Positions 52,535 through 63,800 of a stretch of DNA of 64,000 nt are shown here, piece after piece. Source of the DNA: Halichoerus grypus (taxonomy: Eukaryota; Chordata; Mammalia; Carnivora; Phocidae). Below the pieces are notes generated by a model. It was not told the origin of the DNA and searched no databases. It saw nothing but the letters and a program-made list of their open reading frames with translations. The stretch lies in assembly GCF_964656455.1 (NCBI RefSeq), contig NC_135726.1, forward strand, positions 31,587,930 through 31,651,929. Reading direction: 5' to 3'. Within the stretch, counting starts at the first letter, position 1. Every line of letters starts with the position of its first letter. The position numbers were made by a program, and so were the translations under genes.

Positions 52535-52919
52535 GATTCTGGGTAGGGATTGGCTTGGTGGAGCGCATGGGACAAGGGCATGCCAGACAGAGAAAACCAG
52601 AGTAAGACTCAGACATGGAATTCGGTTTTGGGGGACTAGAGGGAAAATATGGAAAGGAGTTAAAAGTGACAGGTGAGATTGGTAGGGAAGAGAAAAGGAC
52701 CTACAGTAACAGGAAGGAATGTATTTACTACAACTAAATTAAGCATTTTGGTTCCAGAGAGTCACTAAAGATAGTCAGCAGGCGGTGACAGCCTGGGAAA
52801 ACAGTGACTGGGTAAAGGGGTGATGGCTGACATGACTACAGAGAGGTGCTCAACCTTCTAAGAATCAGCAAATCAAAAGTAAAGCACGTAGGCCATATTT
52901 TGTAACCATCACGATTGGT

Positions 52920-53391
52920 TAAAAAAAATGAAAGAGACATTTTTCCAAAAAAGACATCCAGATGGCCAACAGACACATGAAAAGATGCTCAACATCACCC
53001 ATCAGCAGGGAAATGCAGATCAAAACCACAGTGAGATGTCACCTCACACCGTTCAGAATGGCTAAAATCAACAACACAAGAAACAAGTGTTGGTGAGGAT
53101 GTGGAGAAAAAGGAACCTGTGTGCACTCTTGGTGGGAATGCAAGCTGGTGCAGCCACTCTGGAGAACAGTATGGAGAGATGCCTCAAAAAATTAGAAATA
53201 GAATTACCACACTATAATTCCACTATTGGGTATTAACTCAAAGCAAACAAAAACACAAAGATATAGGCACCCCTAGGTTTATTGCAGCATTATTTACAAC
53301 AGCCTAGATATGGAAAACAACCCAAATGTCAATCCATAGATGAATGGATAAAGAGGTGGTATATATGTAGCATAAAAAAAAATGAGATCTT
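52920..53391 (+). mobile_element. L1 LINE 3' part, upstream of the SINE array
   Basis: 'ATGAAAAGATGCTCAACATC', 'acccatcagcagggaaatgc', 'agtgttggtgaggatgtgga' and 'tttattgcagcattatttac' are the ORF2 end and 3' region of L1, sense strand. Stops break the frame. The copy is 5' truncated. An older L1-like bit may precede it (52840-52920). Confidence 0.88.
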
Positions 53392-53594
53392 GGGGTGCCT
53401 GGATGGCTCAGTTGGTTAAGCGACTGCCTTCAGCTCAGGTCATGATCCCAGGGTTCTGGGATCAAGTCCCGCATTGGGCTCCCTGCTCAGCGGGAAGCCT
53501 GCTTCTCCTTCTCCCACTCCCCCTCCTATGTTCCTTCTCTCACTGTGTCTCTCTCTGTCAAATAAATAAATAAAATCTAAAAAACAAAAAAAGA
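53392..53594 (+). mobile_element. SINEC (CAN) element, first of three in tandem
   Basis: 'GGGGTGCCTGGATGGCTCAG' to an AATAAATAAAATC tail. The target aatgagatctt occurs just before it (53381-53391) and again after the array (54022-54032), marking the original L1 insertion site. Confidence 0.95.
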
Positions 53595-53604
53595 GAGAGA
53601 TCTT

Positions 53605-53790
53605 GGGTGCCTGGGTGGTTCAGTTGGTTAAGCGACCGCCTTCGGCTCAGGTCATGACCCTGGAGTCCCAGGATTGAGTCCCACATTGAGGGAGCTCCCT
53701 GCTCAGCAGGGAGTCTGCTTCTCCCTTTGACCCTACCCCCTCTCGGGCTCTCTCTCTCTCAATCTTTCTCTCTCAAATAAATAAAATCTT
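53605..53790 (+). mobile_element. SINEC (CAN) element, second of three
   Basis: 'GGGTGCCTGGGTGGTTCAGT' head and CT-rich body, ending AAATAAATAAAATCTT. It is joined to the first copy by an A-rich junction carrying gagatctt (53597-53604), a partial copy of the outer target. Confidence 0.95.
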
Positions 53791-54020
53791 GGGGCGCCTG
53801 TGTGGCTCAGTCATTAAGCGTCTGCCTTCGGCTCAGGTCATGGTCCCGGGGTCCTGGGATCGAGCCCTGCATCGGACTCCCTGCTCCACGGGAAGCCTGC
53901 TTCTCCCTCTCCCACTCCCCCTGCTTGCGTTCCCTCTCTCGCTGTGTCTCTCTCTGTCAATAAATAAATAAAATCTTTAAAAAAAATAAATAAATAAAAT
54001 CTTTAAAAAAAAAGGAAAAA
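53791..54020 (+). mobile_element. SINEC (CAN) element, third of three
   Basis: 'GGGGCGCCTGTGTGGCTCAG' begins directly after the second copy's tail. Its tail repeats the AAATAAATAAAATCTTT unit twice. All three share orientation with the host L1. Confidence 0.95.
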
Positions 54021-54021
54021 G

Positions 54022-54330
54022 AATGAGATCTTGCCATTTGCAACAACATGGATGAACTTAGTGGGTATAACTCTAAGTGAAATAGAGAAAGACAATTACT
54101 ATAAGATTTCACTCATATGTGGAATTTAAGAAACAAAACAGATGAATATACAAAGAAGAAAAGAGATCAAAAAAAGTAGGCAAATACAGAGAACCAACTG
54201 GTGCTTGCCAGAGGGGAGATGGGTGGGGGATGCGTGAAATAGATAAAGGGGATTAAGAGCACACTCACCTCAATGAGCATTGAGCAATGTATAGAAATGT
54301 TGAATGATTATAAACCAACATAGCCGTTCT
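54022..54330 (+). mobile_element. L1 LINE 3' part, downstream of the SINE array
   Basis: It resumes at 'gccatttgcaacaacatgga', then 'ttcactcatatgtggaattt' and 'gaatatacaaagaagaaaag', the last part of L1 ORF2 and its 3' end. Together with 52920-53391 it is one element split by three SINEs. Possibly another older L1 segment follows to about 54800. Confidence 0.85.
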
Positions 54331-54809
54331 GAAGAGGAATCCGTTAGCACTTCTGAAATGGAGAATGTATAGACCTCAAGATGTTGTCATCCCCGCCCTG
54401 GCCTCACCCCCCAGAGCAGGTATTCCTCACGGGTAGGCGCGCAAGGATGTTCTTTGCAGTACAGTTTCTGAGGTAGGGGAGGTAGAGGTGACCTGGTTGC
54501 CCATCCCTAGAGCAATCCCATGGATAAAATGTGGCTGCCTGCGGAATACGAGACAGTGTTCAGAAGCAGGATAGGTCCCTCTTAAAGGCATGGAATTTAG
54601 TGGGAGAAGTAGAACCCCATAGCACCATACCATTTATATTAATATAGAACATAGACACACAAAATGGCACTATGCATTTTACTAAGACACAGGCATGAAA
54701 GACTATGTATCTAACAGGTGAGCAGGGATGCCTAAGGGGAGGTGAGGGGCCGGTAAGGGGATCAGAGATTTAAACAACCAAACGAAAGGCTGGTGATAGA
54801 GTGGGCCAA

Positions 54810-56780
54810 TTGCTTAGAAGTAAGCCATCTCAATTCTTCGTACCTTAAGTTAGAAAGAACAACAGGAAGAAAGCCATGAAAAACACCCCTTTGCCAAAGT
54901 AGGGGGTCAATAGATGTGTTTTGAATGCAGGAAGGCTGCCACGTGGGGCGGGTAGCTTCGGGGTCACTGTCATCTCGGAGACCTGCAGGGTAACTGCTGT
55001 CTGAGAGCTCGTCTTCCTCCAGGAAAGGTGAAGCCATCTGCCATGTGCTCATTTGGAGGCTTCTGGAGGCTTCTGGAGGACAGCGATCCATCTGGGGAAG
55101 ATTTCTGTCCAGCCTGGTTAAAATGGCTTGGTGCCTCTAGGGGGAAGCCAGCATTATCTGAAAAATTCACTTCTGTTCAACTCTCTTCCTCTGACAGGGG
55201 TGGATAAATGAAGCATTCCTGTAATTGTATGTAAATTGTGCTTCTAAAGTGCTTGAAAAGTTTGGTGTCTGGAGCTGGCTAAATGTCACCCCCTGCAAGT
55301 TTCTTCACCCTCTTAATTTGCCTAGTAAATCTCTTTTTTCAGAGTGGGAATTACAGTAAAAGAGGTTTATCTCTTTGGCATTCTGTCAACCAGCCCTGAG
55401 GGGGCCGGACCAGCGAAATGGTAATGGATGCTGCTGCTGGTGACCCCCTCCTCACTGCAGGCTTCTGAGTCATCTGAGGAAGTTGAAACGAGTTTCTGCA
55501 GACTTCCAGCGTTAAGTGGATGGAATCGCCACCGAGCCTTTGAACGTTGGCCATGTGCGTGAGGTGTCGTACTTGGAAACTCTGTTGGGTCAAGGATTTG
55601 GTTTGCCAGAAGGCCCATGCCTATTGCCATGGAATCATGATGGTCTCAGGGTTTCGGGACCTGGGAGATCTTCTTGTAACTGATGACTTCAAATGAAAAT
55701 CGAGTCCTGTGTCCAGCTGAAGTGTAGACCTCCCAGTGATGCCTTGCAGATCCTTGCAAATACTCCTTATTCAGGCCTGTTGTCAGTTCAACGGGAACAG
55801 ACACACAGGAAAGGTAGCGCAAGGGTAGGGGACCAGAAATCAGGTATGGACTCATGAGATTCAGATTTAGAATTATTACATTTGTCTGACTGTCGTCAAC
55901 AGACTTGTGCCCAGTCTTTGCTACCCTTTGTCGGTAATTAAAGAAGCCATGAGTAACACACCATTCTTACCCTTCAAGGAACTAGAAAATTCTGCATGCT
56001 GAAATACCCTGAAATATTTTATCATCATATCTGCCTAGAGGTAGAGTGTTTTCTCTCTCCCTGCCTGCATTCGTTCTTGGTGAAGTCCTGCTTTGCAATA
56101 TGCGAAATGCAGTCAACAAACAACCATAAACACAACCAGGCAACCGATCACCAAACCAACTACAGAACCAACCAACAAACACAGCAGACTCCATGTCATT
56201 TTAGCTGTGACTGCTCTTGTGGTTTTCTCAAATGGTCTCAGGTGTGTGTATTCATCTCTGCATTCGTCATGTTCAGACCAGAAAGGCAGAGACGACTCTA
56301 AGTGTTACAAACAGAAGGAATTTAATATAGGGGTATGGTGACACGGGTGATGGAAGAGCTAAGAAGCCCAAAGGGGCATTGGGCCAATCTGAGATGAGAG
56401 ATGGCAGGAACCCACTACCACCTCTAGGAGTGGGGGACAGTTGTCAAAGGGAGGGGACAGACTGCTGGAATCCAAGGTAGAAGCTGTCGGGTAGGCTCTG
56501 GAAGCATCCAGGGCACCTCCATTGGCTCAGCGCAGCTGGAAACCACGCTTGTGGGAGTCTGGGGTGCATCATGCAGGGGTGAGTCCTCCTGCCATCCAGA
56601 GCAGAGCTGAGCCGGAGCAGAGCAGAGGATGGGTGAAGGACAGCCCTGAGGGCAAACAGCCACCTACCCTGAGATTGAGCCCCAAACAGGTCCCCTAGTC
56701 ACACGTGACCAAACACAGAACAAGAACAACAACAAAGCCTTTGTTAAAAATCAACATTTCATAGGAAATTCAAAAAAGGA
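54810..56780. other. Non-coding interval, nothing firm recognised
   Basis: Open frames of up to 109 codons on both strands have no domain. A dispersed repeat may lie near 56270-56680. CCAACC/ACAA-type low complexity occurs at about 56115-56175. Confidence 0.35.
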
Positions 56781-56784
56781 TCAG

Positions 56785-56890
56785 GTTTGGGTGTAACCTC
56801 TGGCTTCCCCATTTCCTGGCCATGTGACATTGGGTGAATTGTTTCATCGCTTGGAATCCCAGTTGTAAACCAGGATAATTACAGTACATT
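56785..56890 (+). repeat. MIR fragment
   Basis: 'CTGGCCATGTGACATTGGGT' and 'gttgtaaaccaggataatta' are sense MIR. Confidence 0.7.
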
Positions 56891-57544
56891 TCTCAAAAAA
56901 TGTCAGGAGATATTGTGGGAAAAACGACCAGACTTGAAGTATGGCTTTTCACATTTACTCAAGATCTGCAGGCAGGAATAAGGGCCCCCCACGGGTCAAG
57001 CGGGGGGGCTTCCCCATCTCAGTTCTCAACATATCCATCCCACCAGTTCTCCTTTATGTATAAATGCAGGCGTTTGCACACGATACCTAGCACATAATAC
57101 TTAATCCATCATACAGGTATTTATTCATAAATAAAAGTAATTTTAGACATAAAGACAATACATAAATATGGTATCTTCCACCGCAGCCCCACTTAGCAGC
57201 TTCCAGAAAACCCAGTGGAATTCAGAAGAAAAGAAGGTCCTGGTACTCAGGAGTAAACAAACTTCAAAAGGCTATTACATTTGAAAAGACATTCAAATAT
57301 ACATTTTGAAAATAAAGGAAGTCACACTAAGTGAGGTCAGATATGCATTTGAAAAGAAATTCAAATGTCCCTTTAGAAAAAAAGGAGTCACTGGCTCCCT
57401 CCAAAGAACAAAGAGAAGCAAAACCTTGAGGATTGATGAGGGGTCTGAGGGATGTTCTGAGAGCAGAGTTTTTATTTTTTAAACGTTTCCACTTTCTAAC
57501 GTGGGACATGGAGGTCCGTTCATTTTGAAGGGGCTGATTTTAAT

Positions 57545-57640
57545 AACAGAGGATCAAATAAGATCATGTAAAAAGCACACTTAGCACAGGGTCTGGAATG
57601 CAAAAAAGTGCTTAAAAATGCTAAAGCAGCACCATTATCA
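57545..57640 (+). repeat. MIR 3' fragment
   Basis: 'AGGATCAAATAAGATCATGT' and 'agcacacttagcacagggtc' resemble the sense MIR 3' half. Confidence 0.5.
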
Positions 57641-57690
57641 TTGTGTGTGTGGCGCGCGCGCATGTTGTGCACGCGCAATCACGCACGTGA
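57641..57690 (+). repeat. Alternating GT/GC tract (Z-DNA type)
   Basis: TGTGTGTGTGGCGCGCGCGCATG, then further GTGCACGCGC. This purine-pyrimidine alternation with CG steps favours Z-DNA. Confidence 0.85.
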
Positions 57691-57849
57691 TTTTAAGGAG
57701 TGTAAATTGGTGGCTTTTCTCCTCCGAGGCCGCTCTTTTCTGGACCTTTCTGAAGTGATAGGAGAACTGGGGCAGCAGGGGGAGGAGGGAGGAAATCGGT
57801 AGATAAAAAAATTCTGGCAGCCCAGGACCATGACATATTTTATGTGGAG

Positions 57850-58050
57850 GTGTGAGACGAGTGAGTTCGCTTTGTTTTTAAACTTTGAGAGTTAAAATGC
57901 CAACATTTGCTAATAATGCTCACACATGAGAGCTAGTCAAGTCTATGCACACACAGACGCCACTCATTTGCATGCCGGGCACTTGACGGAGTGGGTGCAT
58001 GTCACCTGTGACTGGTTCACCTAAGGTCATACGTTGCTCATGGAAAATCA
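57850..58050. promoter_or_regulatory. Possible conserved element with octamer-like site
   Basis: 'TTAAACTTTGAGAGTTAAAA', 'tttgctaataatgctcacac' and 'ccactcatttgcatgccggg' include an ATTTGCAT octamer (POU-type) and TAAT cores. Repeat-free. Function inferred. Confidence 0.38.
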
Positions 58051-58779
58051 TTCAGGTCTTCGTGGATGTTGTCTGCCATGAACGTCTCAGGCACCTGGCT
58101 GGGGGCCCTAAGTGTCAATGTTACAAAAATATCTTTGGAGCTTGTCTCTGGTGACTTGTTCTCACTGCATTCTCGTTTCCAAGATAACTCTCTGCTCCAA
58201 GTTCTCTAGACTCCTTTCCTTGGTAGAGGTCTGGCAAGGTTTTCCAGGGAGCTAGCTTACTCTCTTTGCTGAGAGAGAATGAGGTGGGAAGGGACCAGAG
58301 GTACGTAAGCCCCCTTGTGATCAACAGATAAATCCTCCCTTGTGAGTTTTCTCCCCTTGGGGTAGCCCAGTAACCCAAACCCACCCCCCAAACTCCAATT
58401 AGGCCAACCAAGGTCTAAAGGCTCAAGTCAATGCAAGCTCCTGGTCTCAGATGGTAACTGGAACATTCGGGATTGGCGCTCACAGATGTCTTTGATGCCC
58501 ATCAATTCTTGACAGGTCCCACTGTGGGAACCCCACACAAATAGCTGCATCGAAATTCACCTGGTATTTTCCCTCATTCACGTATTGCTTTTTAAAAGAG
58601 CACCATCTTTTCTCTGAGAACATTGCTCTTTGGTGCATGTTACCCAGCTTGGCTGGAGAGCCCAAGAAGCTCAGTGGTCAAGGTCAGAAAATGACCTTGT
58701 CAAGAGAAGAAAGGGATAGTTGAAGTTCTAAGATTTTAGCCAAAGAAAGGTAATCCCAGGTTCTGTGGTAAAGGAATCT

Positions 58780-58990
58780 AGGAATTAGAAGAATTGGCTT
58801 TAAGTCCCAGTTTGGTTCACACCATTCATCCCCCTGGGTGGCTGGTGGCATCTCAGACAGATCACGTGTCTCCCAGACCTGTTTCTTCATCTGTCACATG
58901 TGAATAATCCTAGCACTGCTCCCGCCATTCGTGCCGGAGTCCAGCGAGGATTTGGTGAGAATTTCAACATGGTGTGTAAACTTGAAAGGA
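58780..58990 (+). repeat. MIR element
   Basis: 'CTTTAAGTCCCAGTTTGGTT', 'cctgtttcttcatctgtcac' and 'gaataatcctagcactgctc' are in the order of a sense MIR. Confidence 0.75.
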
Positions 58991-59464
58991 CGGCCACATA
59001 AAAGGGACTATTGTCTTGTAATTAGTATTATTAAGGCATTGTTCTTGCCCAGGTTGTTTTCACTGTCGTGGGGAAGATAAGATAACCTGTGGAATGGTTA
59101 GCGCACAAGATGGTATCTGATTAATTGGAAGATTGTTTGGGGCCCACTGTCTGCAGGGGTAAAACTGAGAAGAATATTCAAGGAAAGCCTCAAGACAGGG
59201 GCAGTCCTCGAGGTGGCCAGGGTCTGAGTGCAAACTGGCTGGGATAACAAGTTTGAAATGGTGGGAAAGTATTGCTGCTGAATGACTTTCTCCAAAGGTA
59301 ATGGTCAAGGGGATCCCGAGGCCACTTCTGTGACGCTCAGCCTTCCAAACTTACGCACGTCTACCTGACCTTGCATGTCCCCAGGGATTCTGAAGGAGTT
59401 CCCTCTGACTCACACCATGGTTTCCTAGGGGCAGCCAAGCCTGGCAAAGTTATCACGTGGCCAT

Positions 59465-59600
59465 CAAGCACCTGGATTCAAGTGGGCATTTGGTGCATTC
59501 CCAGATATATGACTTTTAGCAAGTCATTCGTTCCCTGCTCTGAAGTCCACTTAATGACTTTGGAAGGTTTCTGTGGCATATTAAAAGAGGTAATGGATGT
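59465..59600 (+). repeat. MIR fragment
   Basis: 'CACCTGGATTCAAGTGGGCA' and 'atatgacttttagcaagtca' resemble the 5' half of a sense MIR. Confidence 0.55.
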
Positions 59601-59609
59601 AAACGAACT

Positions 59610-60140
59610 TCAACACCTGGAAAGGGTTCATCGCTCTGTGAAAGATTTATTTTCCTTAAAGCGAGTGTAATTCTCTCCAGAGTTGAGATGGTGACTGGAA
59701 TTTTTCAATTCTCCAGTCACCTGGCCCTGGGCTCTGCATCCAGTAAACAGCTGGGGAAGCTCTAGGCAGTGAAGGAAGTTAAGAAGGGTTGGACTTGGGG
59801 ATCCCATATTGTGTTCATTTGTGAGGCTGTGTTCAGCCAGGAGAGAAGCAAGCCCCGTGGACCTCTTCTGTTGGGCTCAGTCTCAATCAAATTCTGACAT
59901 TTCCCTGCTCATCCTTTGTGTTCACCTAGCCCCCGAAAAATGAGGTAAGTCAGACAACAGGCATGTTTCGGTCATCTTGGATATAGAAGGCATGATTCTG
60001 GAGAGTCACAAATGAAGAAGCCCACCCAATGCTATGATCCAAACTGAAAATAAGATAACATCATTTCTCTTCCCTATCTTTTGCCTGGCAATTCCTAGAA
60101 TCTCAGCTTCCAGAACTCCCGAGTCATTTATTCATTGTTT
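59610..60140. other. Non-coding interval, nothing recognised
   Basis: No gene or named repeat was seen. Confidence 0.4.
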
Positions 60141-60144
60141 TTTC

Positions 60145-61190
60145 TTGTATGCAACCAATATCATTGAGTCCTGGCTCTATGCCAGGCTCTGGGCTAGGTG
60201 TGCTAGATTTCATGATAATTACAGTTGACCATGTCCTTGTCTTCCTATAATGTAGCCTCTAGGGAGGGACAGAGACAACACTTAAATGAATAAATACTTA
60301 ATATTTCAGGTGACTAAAGGGTTTTGAAAGCAATAAACTGGAAATGTCTCAGATTCGAAGGTTACTTTAGAAAGTACAGGTAAGAAGACTTCTATAAGGC
60401 AGAGGCCTTTGAGCTGAGAACTAAAGGATAAGGAGGAAAAATAAGTCTGAAGAGTTTGGAGAGAGAGGCATTGAGCACAGTAGTGCAAAGGCACTGAGGC
60501 ACCGGAGAGTTTAGAATGTTTAAAGAGTTCAGAGAAAGAGTGGCGAAAGCGGGAGAAGAATACAAAGATAGGAAGGTGAGAGGGGGAGGCAGGGCCAGAT
60601 CACCCTGGAGCCCTCGAGGTCTTGTCAGAGGTGCGGATTATGTTCCATACCTAATGGGAAGCCAGTCGAGGGTTTCAGGTATAGACATGATATGAAGTTC
60701 AAGTTGGGAGTTTCTCCCTCAAGGCTTCCGCCATCCGCTGTAAGTCCCGGATCATAGATAGCACTCATGGGCACTTAGCCTAACTGCCTGGTTCCTTGTC
60801 TCTCCCTCACCGCATCCACTAGAACATGACTTTCTTGAAGGCATGAAGTTTCTTGTCACCCTTTCATTGTCGAATCTCTAGCAACTAGTCCAGCACCTGA
60901 CTTCTGCTAGATACTCAAGAAATATTTATTGAATTGAATCAAAGTGGAAAAGATAACTAAAATGCTGGGGGAGCAGGTGGCAAATACCAAAGGAATTGGA
61001 TGCTCAGGGTTGAAGGGGTTCAGGGCAGAAGCCCGTCACTTCGGTTGGGGTAGTCAGGGGAGGCTGCCTGGGAGAGGGGGCCTTGAGTCAGAGACCTGAA
61101 AGATGCGTAGGTTGTAGATGGGCACAGGGGAGGATAATCTAGGCAGATGACACCGTGTGTCCAAAGACTGCCAGGCTCTTAAAAAATTAA
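60145..61190. repeat. Old L2-type LINE sequence
   Basis: 'TGAGTCCTGGCTCTATGCCA', 'gtgcaaaggcactgaggcac' and 'aagccagtcgagggtttcag' (antisense), then a sense L2-like end 'ctagcaactagtccagcacc' and 'atatttattgaattgaatca' near 60880-60950. Ancient and broken. Confidence 0.5.
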
Positions 61191-61469
61191 AACTGGTGAG
61201 TGCTCATTTCACCAAACTTCCAAAGCTAAGTGGATGGGAAATAGACACAGCAGAGGATTCTGGGAGAACTGGACTAGCACAAGCTCTCTCCAGCGAGTAG
61301 ATCCACCCTCTGCGTTTATGCAGTTGATTGTCTATGCCCTAGAGGGTTCAAAAAAGAGTTTCCCATTCCATCATCTGGTAAATCTCATCCTCAGCCTTGA
61401 CAACAAAACCATGGACCAGTCCCATCCCTCAAAACGTCCCAATATTTCTTGATAGACACTTTTGTTGTC

Positions 61470-61870
61470 TTATGTGCAATAGAATTGTAATCACCTGTAT
61501 TTAAAACTAATGGATTTGAAATAACCTGCAGGCTTCCACTTTAATGAGAGTTAGATTAATGAAAAAGGACCTTTTGCCTCAGATTGCATGACAACATTTT
61601 CAAATTACATTCCTGGAACAGAGAATTCACTTATTCAGAGTAATTGGATGCTGACTTGGGTTAATACGTACAATGTCCTTAAATGAAAATGTTCTATTGT
61701 AAGTGGAACTGTATGATACCTGAGGCTTTCTCAATAGATTTGGTTGGACTCTGAGTTAATTATACTGCATGCTATTTTTTGAATGAATTCAAGCATGAAT
61801 TCTACACGGTAGAGATTGGGATAATTATATTCAATTCTGCTTGGTGCCCCGCTGAAAGAATTGACCTTTT
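61470..61870. promoter_or_regulatory. Candidate conserved enhancer
   Basis: A repeat-free, AT-rich block: 'AACTAATGGATTTGAAATAA', 'ctttaatgagagttagatta', 'ttgcatgacaacattttcaa' and 'gagttaattatactgcatgc'. It is dense in TAAT/ATTA cores without low complexity. The texture is that of a vertebrate conserved non-coding element. Confidence 0.45.
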
Positions 61871-61959
61871 AGATAAAACGAGTCTCCCGAGCAAGAAACC
61901 TGAAGAAAGTCTACACAAAGCCGGCAGATGGAAGAGCAGAGAAAGTCTTAAGTAAGAGG

Positions 61960-62010
61960 GGAAAAGGGGGTGGAGGGTGGGGGTGGGGGTGGCGGGGAGG
62001 AGGAGGCAAG
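61960..62010 (+). repeat. G-rich tract with G-quadruplex potential
   Basis: Repeated GGGGGTGG/GGGTGGGGG units give at least four G-runs of three or more within 40 bases. Confidence 0.8.
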
Positions 62011-62309
62011 CTCAAGAAACAGTAGCATCAGCAAGATTGATTTTTTGTCATGGGAAAGTATTTCTGTTTTGTAGCTTGTTTTGTATCCTTGGTACATAAA
62101 GGTATAATTTAAAACCATTGATTTTACTAAGCTGTTTTCTCATCAGTAACACGGCTAAAAAGTAGCAGCATGAAGAATGAGAAGCGGACAAAAAGCAGTC
62201 TCTGGAAGATCTCTGGGTGTGAGGCCCCCGGAAGGAGCAGACGGGTGTGAGGAGGAGACAGCACAGGCTCGACCACTGGGCTATCCTGCCTCCCACCGTG
62301 GCTTGGGGC

Positions 62310-62520
62310 CGAACATGGGCTTAGAAGTCAGACACCCCCTGGGCTTAAAGCCTGGCTCCACCGCATACTAGCTATGTGGCTTTAGACTAGAGGTTAGCCT
62401 CGGTTTCTGCATCTGCAAAATGGGGTTAACCTCATAGCGTTGCAAGGAGCCTTCAACAGTTAGAAAACACTTTGCCTGGTGTGAGTGCCCAGTAACCATC
62501 AGCCGCTTTCATTTATACTA
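62310..62520 (+). repeat. MIR element
   Basis: 'GCCTGGCTCCACCGCATACT', 'agctatgtggctttagacta', 'tctgcatctgcaaaatgggg' and 'tcatagcgttgcaaggagcc' are a well-ordered sense MIR. Confidence 0.85.
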
Positions 62521-62529
62521 TTCTGATTG

Positions 62530-63055
62530 GTTGTGAAATCTCTGCCCCCCCTCAACCCCAGAGGAGGGGGAAAAAGGCAACCCATTAAGAGGATTAAACC
62601 CATCAGGAGGATTAAAAAGACTTCTCCCCTTGGGAAGAGGAGGAAACTGGAAGGAGGGGGACCTTCTGGACACTGGGTGTCAAGGACGTGTCCTTTGAAG
62701 GCTGCCACAGGACAGGGTGAGATCACCAAGGCTCCCTGGCCGTGCTAGCCAGAGGGCAACCCAGTGCGCCCAGCCAAAGGGAGGCTCCCCGTTCCAGCAG
62801 CTTTCCTGAAAGCAGAAGACTGTGTGTTGCCTCTTTGGCCCAGCTCCCCAGTTAATAAGCACTCTCATTATTCCAACTGTAGGAACAGGCAGCGTAAGAC
62901 ATACAGTATCCGTCTTTAAGCAAGTGCCGGGCTCTGGCCACCACTGGGGGCCGAAAAAATGACTTAATCCTTCCATGGGACTCTTTCAGTGTTGGTGAAA
63001 CTCGCTTTCCACACAGTGTGGCCACACTCCTCGGCTTGGCCGTGTCTACAGTCTT
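62530..63055. other. Non-coding interval, nothing recognised
   Basis: Mixed composition with small direct repeats of AGGATTAAA(C/A) near 62587-62620. No gene seen. Confidence 0.4.
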
Positions 63056-63073
63056 CTCTCCCAGTGAAGTTTT

Positions 63074-63275
63074 TTTTTTTTTTTTTTAATATTTTATTTA
63101 TTTATTTGACAGAGAGAGAGATAGCGAGAGAGGGAACACAAGCAAGGGGAGCGGGAGAGGGAGAAGCAGGCTTCCTGCTGGGCAGGGAGCCCTATGTGGG
63201 GCTCGATCCCAGGACCCTGGGATCATGACCTGAGCCGAAGGCAGACGCTTAACAACTGAGCCACCCAGGCGCCCC
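63074..63275 (-). mobile_element. SINEC (CAN) element with perfect 17-bp target duplication
   Basis: It runs from poly(T) through 'gacagagagagagatagcga' to 'gagccacccaggcgcccc'. Identical 17-base flanks (tctcccagtgaagtttt) are at 63057-63073 and 63276-63292. A young insertion. Confidence 0.97.
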
Positions 63276-63344
63276 TCTCCCAGTGAAGTTTTGACGCCCC
63301 TTCTATCCCAGCCTAACCTTCCTGCTATAAAATAATGCTTCTCT

Positions 63345-63800
63345 CATGCTGTCCCTACTGGCTTCCCGGGGCTGCTATAGCAAATTCCCTCAAGCTTGGT
63401 GGCTTAAAGCAAAAGAAATTTATTCTCTTGCAGTTTGGGGGGCAGAAGTCTGAATCACCAGTCAAAGTCAAGGTGTTGGCCACTCTCCCTCCAGAGGGGT
63501 TAAGAGAGAAACTGTCCCTTGCTTCTTCCAGATTCCGGGGGCTACAGGCATTCCTTGGCTGCATCACTCCGACCTCTGCCTCTGTGGTCCCGTGGCCTCC
63601 TCTCTGTGTCAAATCTCCCCCTGCCTCTCTCTTCAAAGGTCACATGTGATGTCATTTAGAGCCCACCGGGATAGCCAAGGATAACCTCCGCATCTCAAGA
63701 TCACATCTGTCCAAAGGTTCCCACTTAAGACAACATGCACAGGTGCCAGGGTTAGGACTCAGTATCTGTAGGGGCCACCATTCAGCCCACTACACCAGCT
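63345..63800. repeat. Old dispersed repeat, probably LTR-derived
   Basis: 'GGCTTAAAGCAAAAGAAATT', 'tattctcttgcagtttgggg', 'gcattccttggctgcatcac' and 'gggccaccattcagcccact' match a very common mammalian interspersed repeat as remembered (family not named with confidence). It is related to 16945-17320. Confidence 0.5.

Noticed and set aside
52920..54330. Possible reverse transcriptase gene
   Set aside because: It is a 5'-truncated L1 3' end with stops and three SINE insertions. No intact frame.
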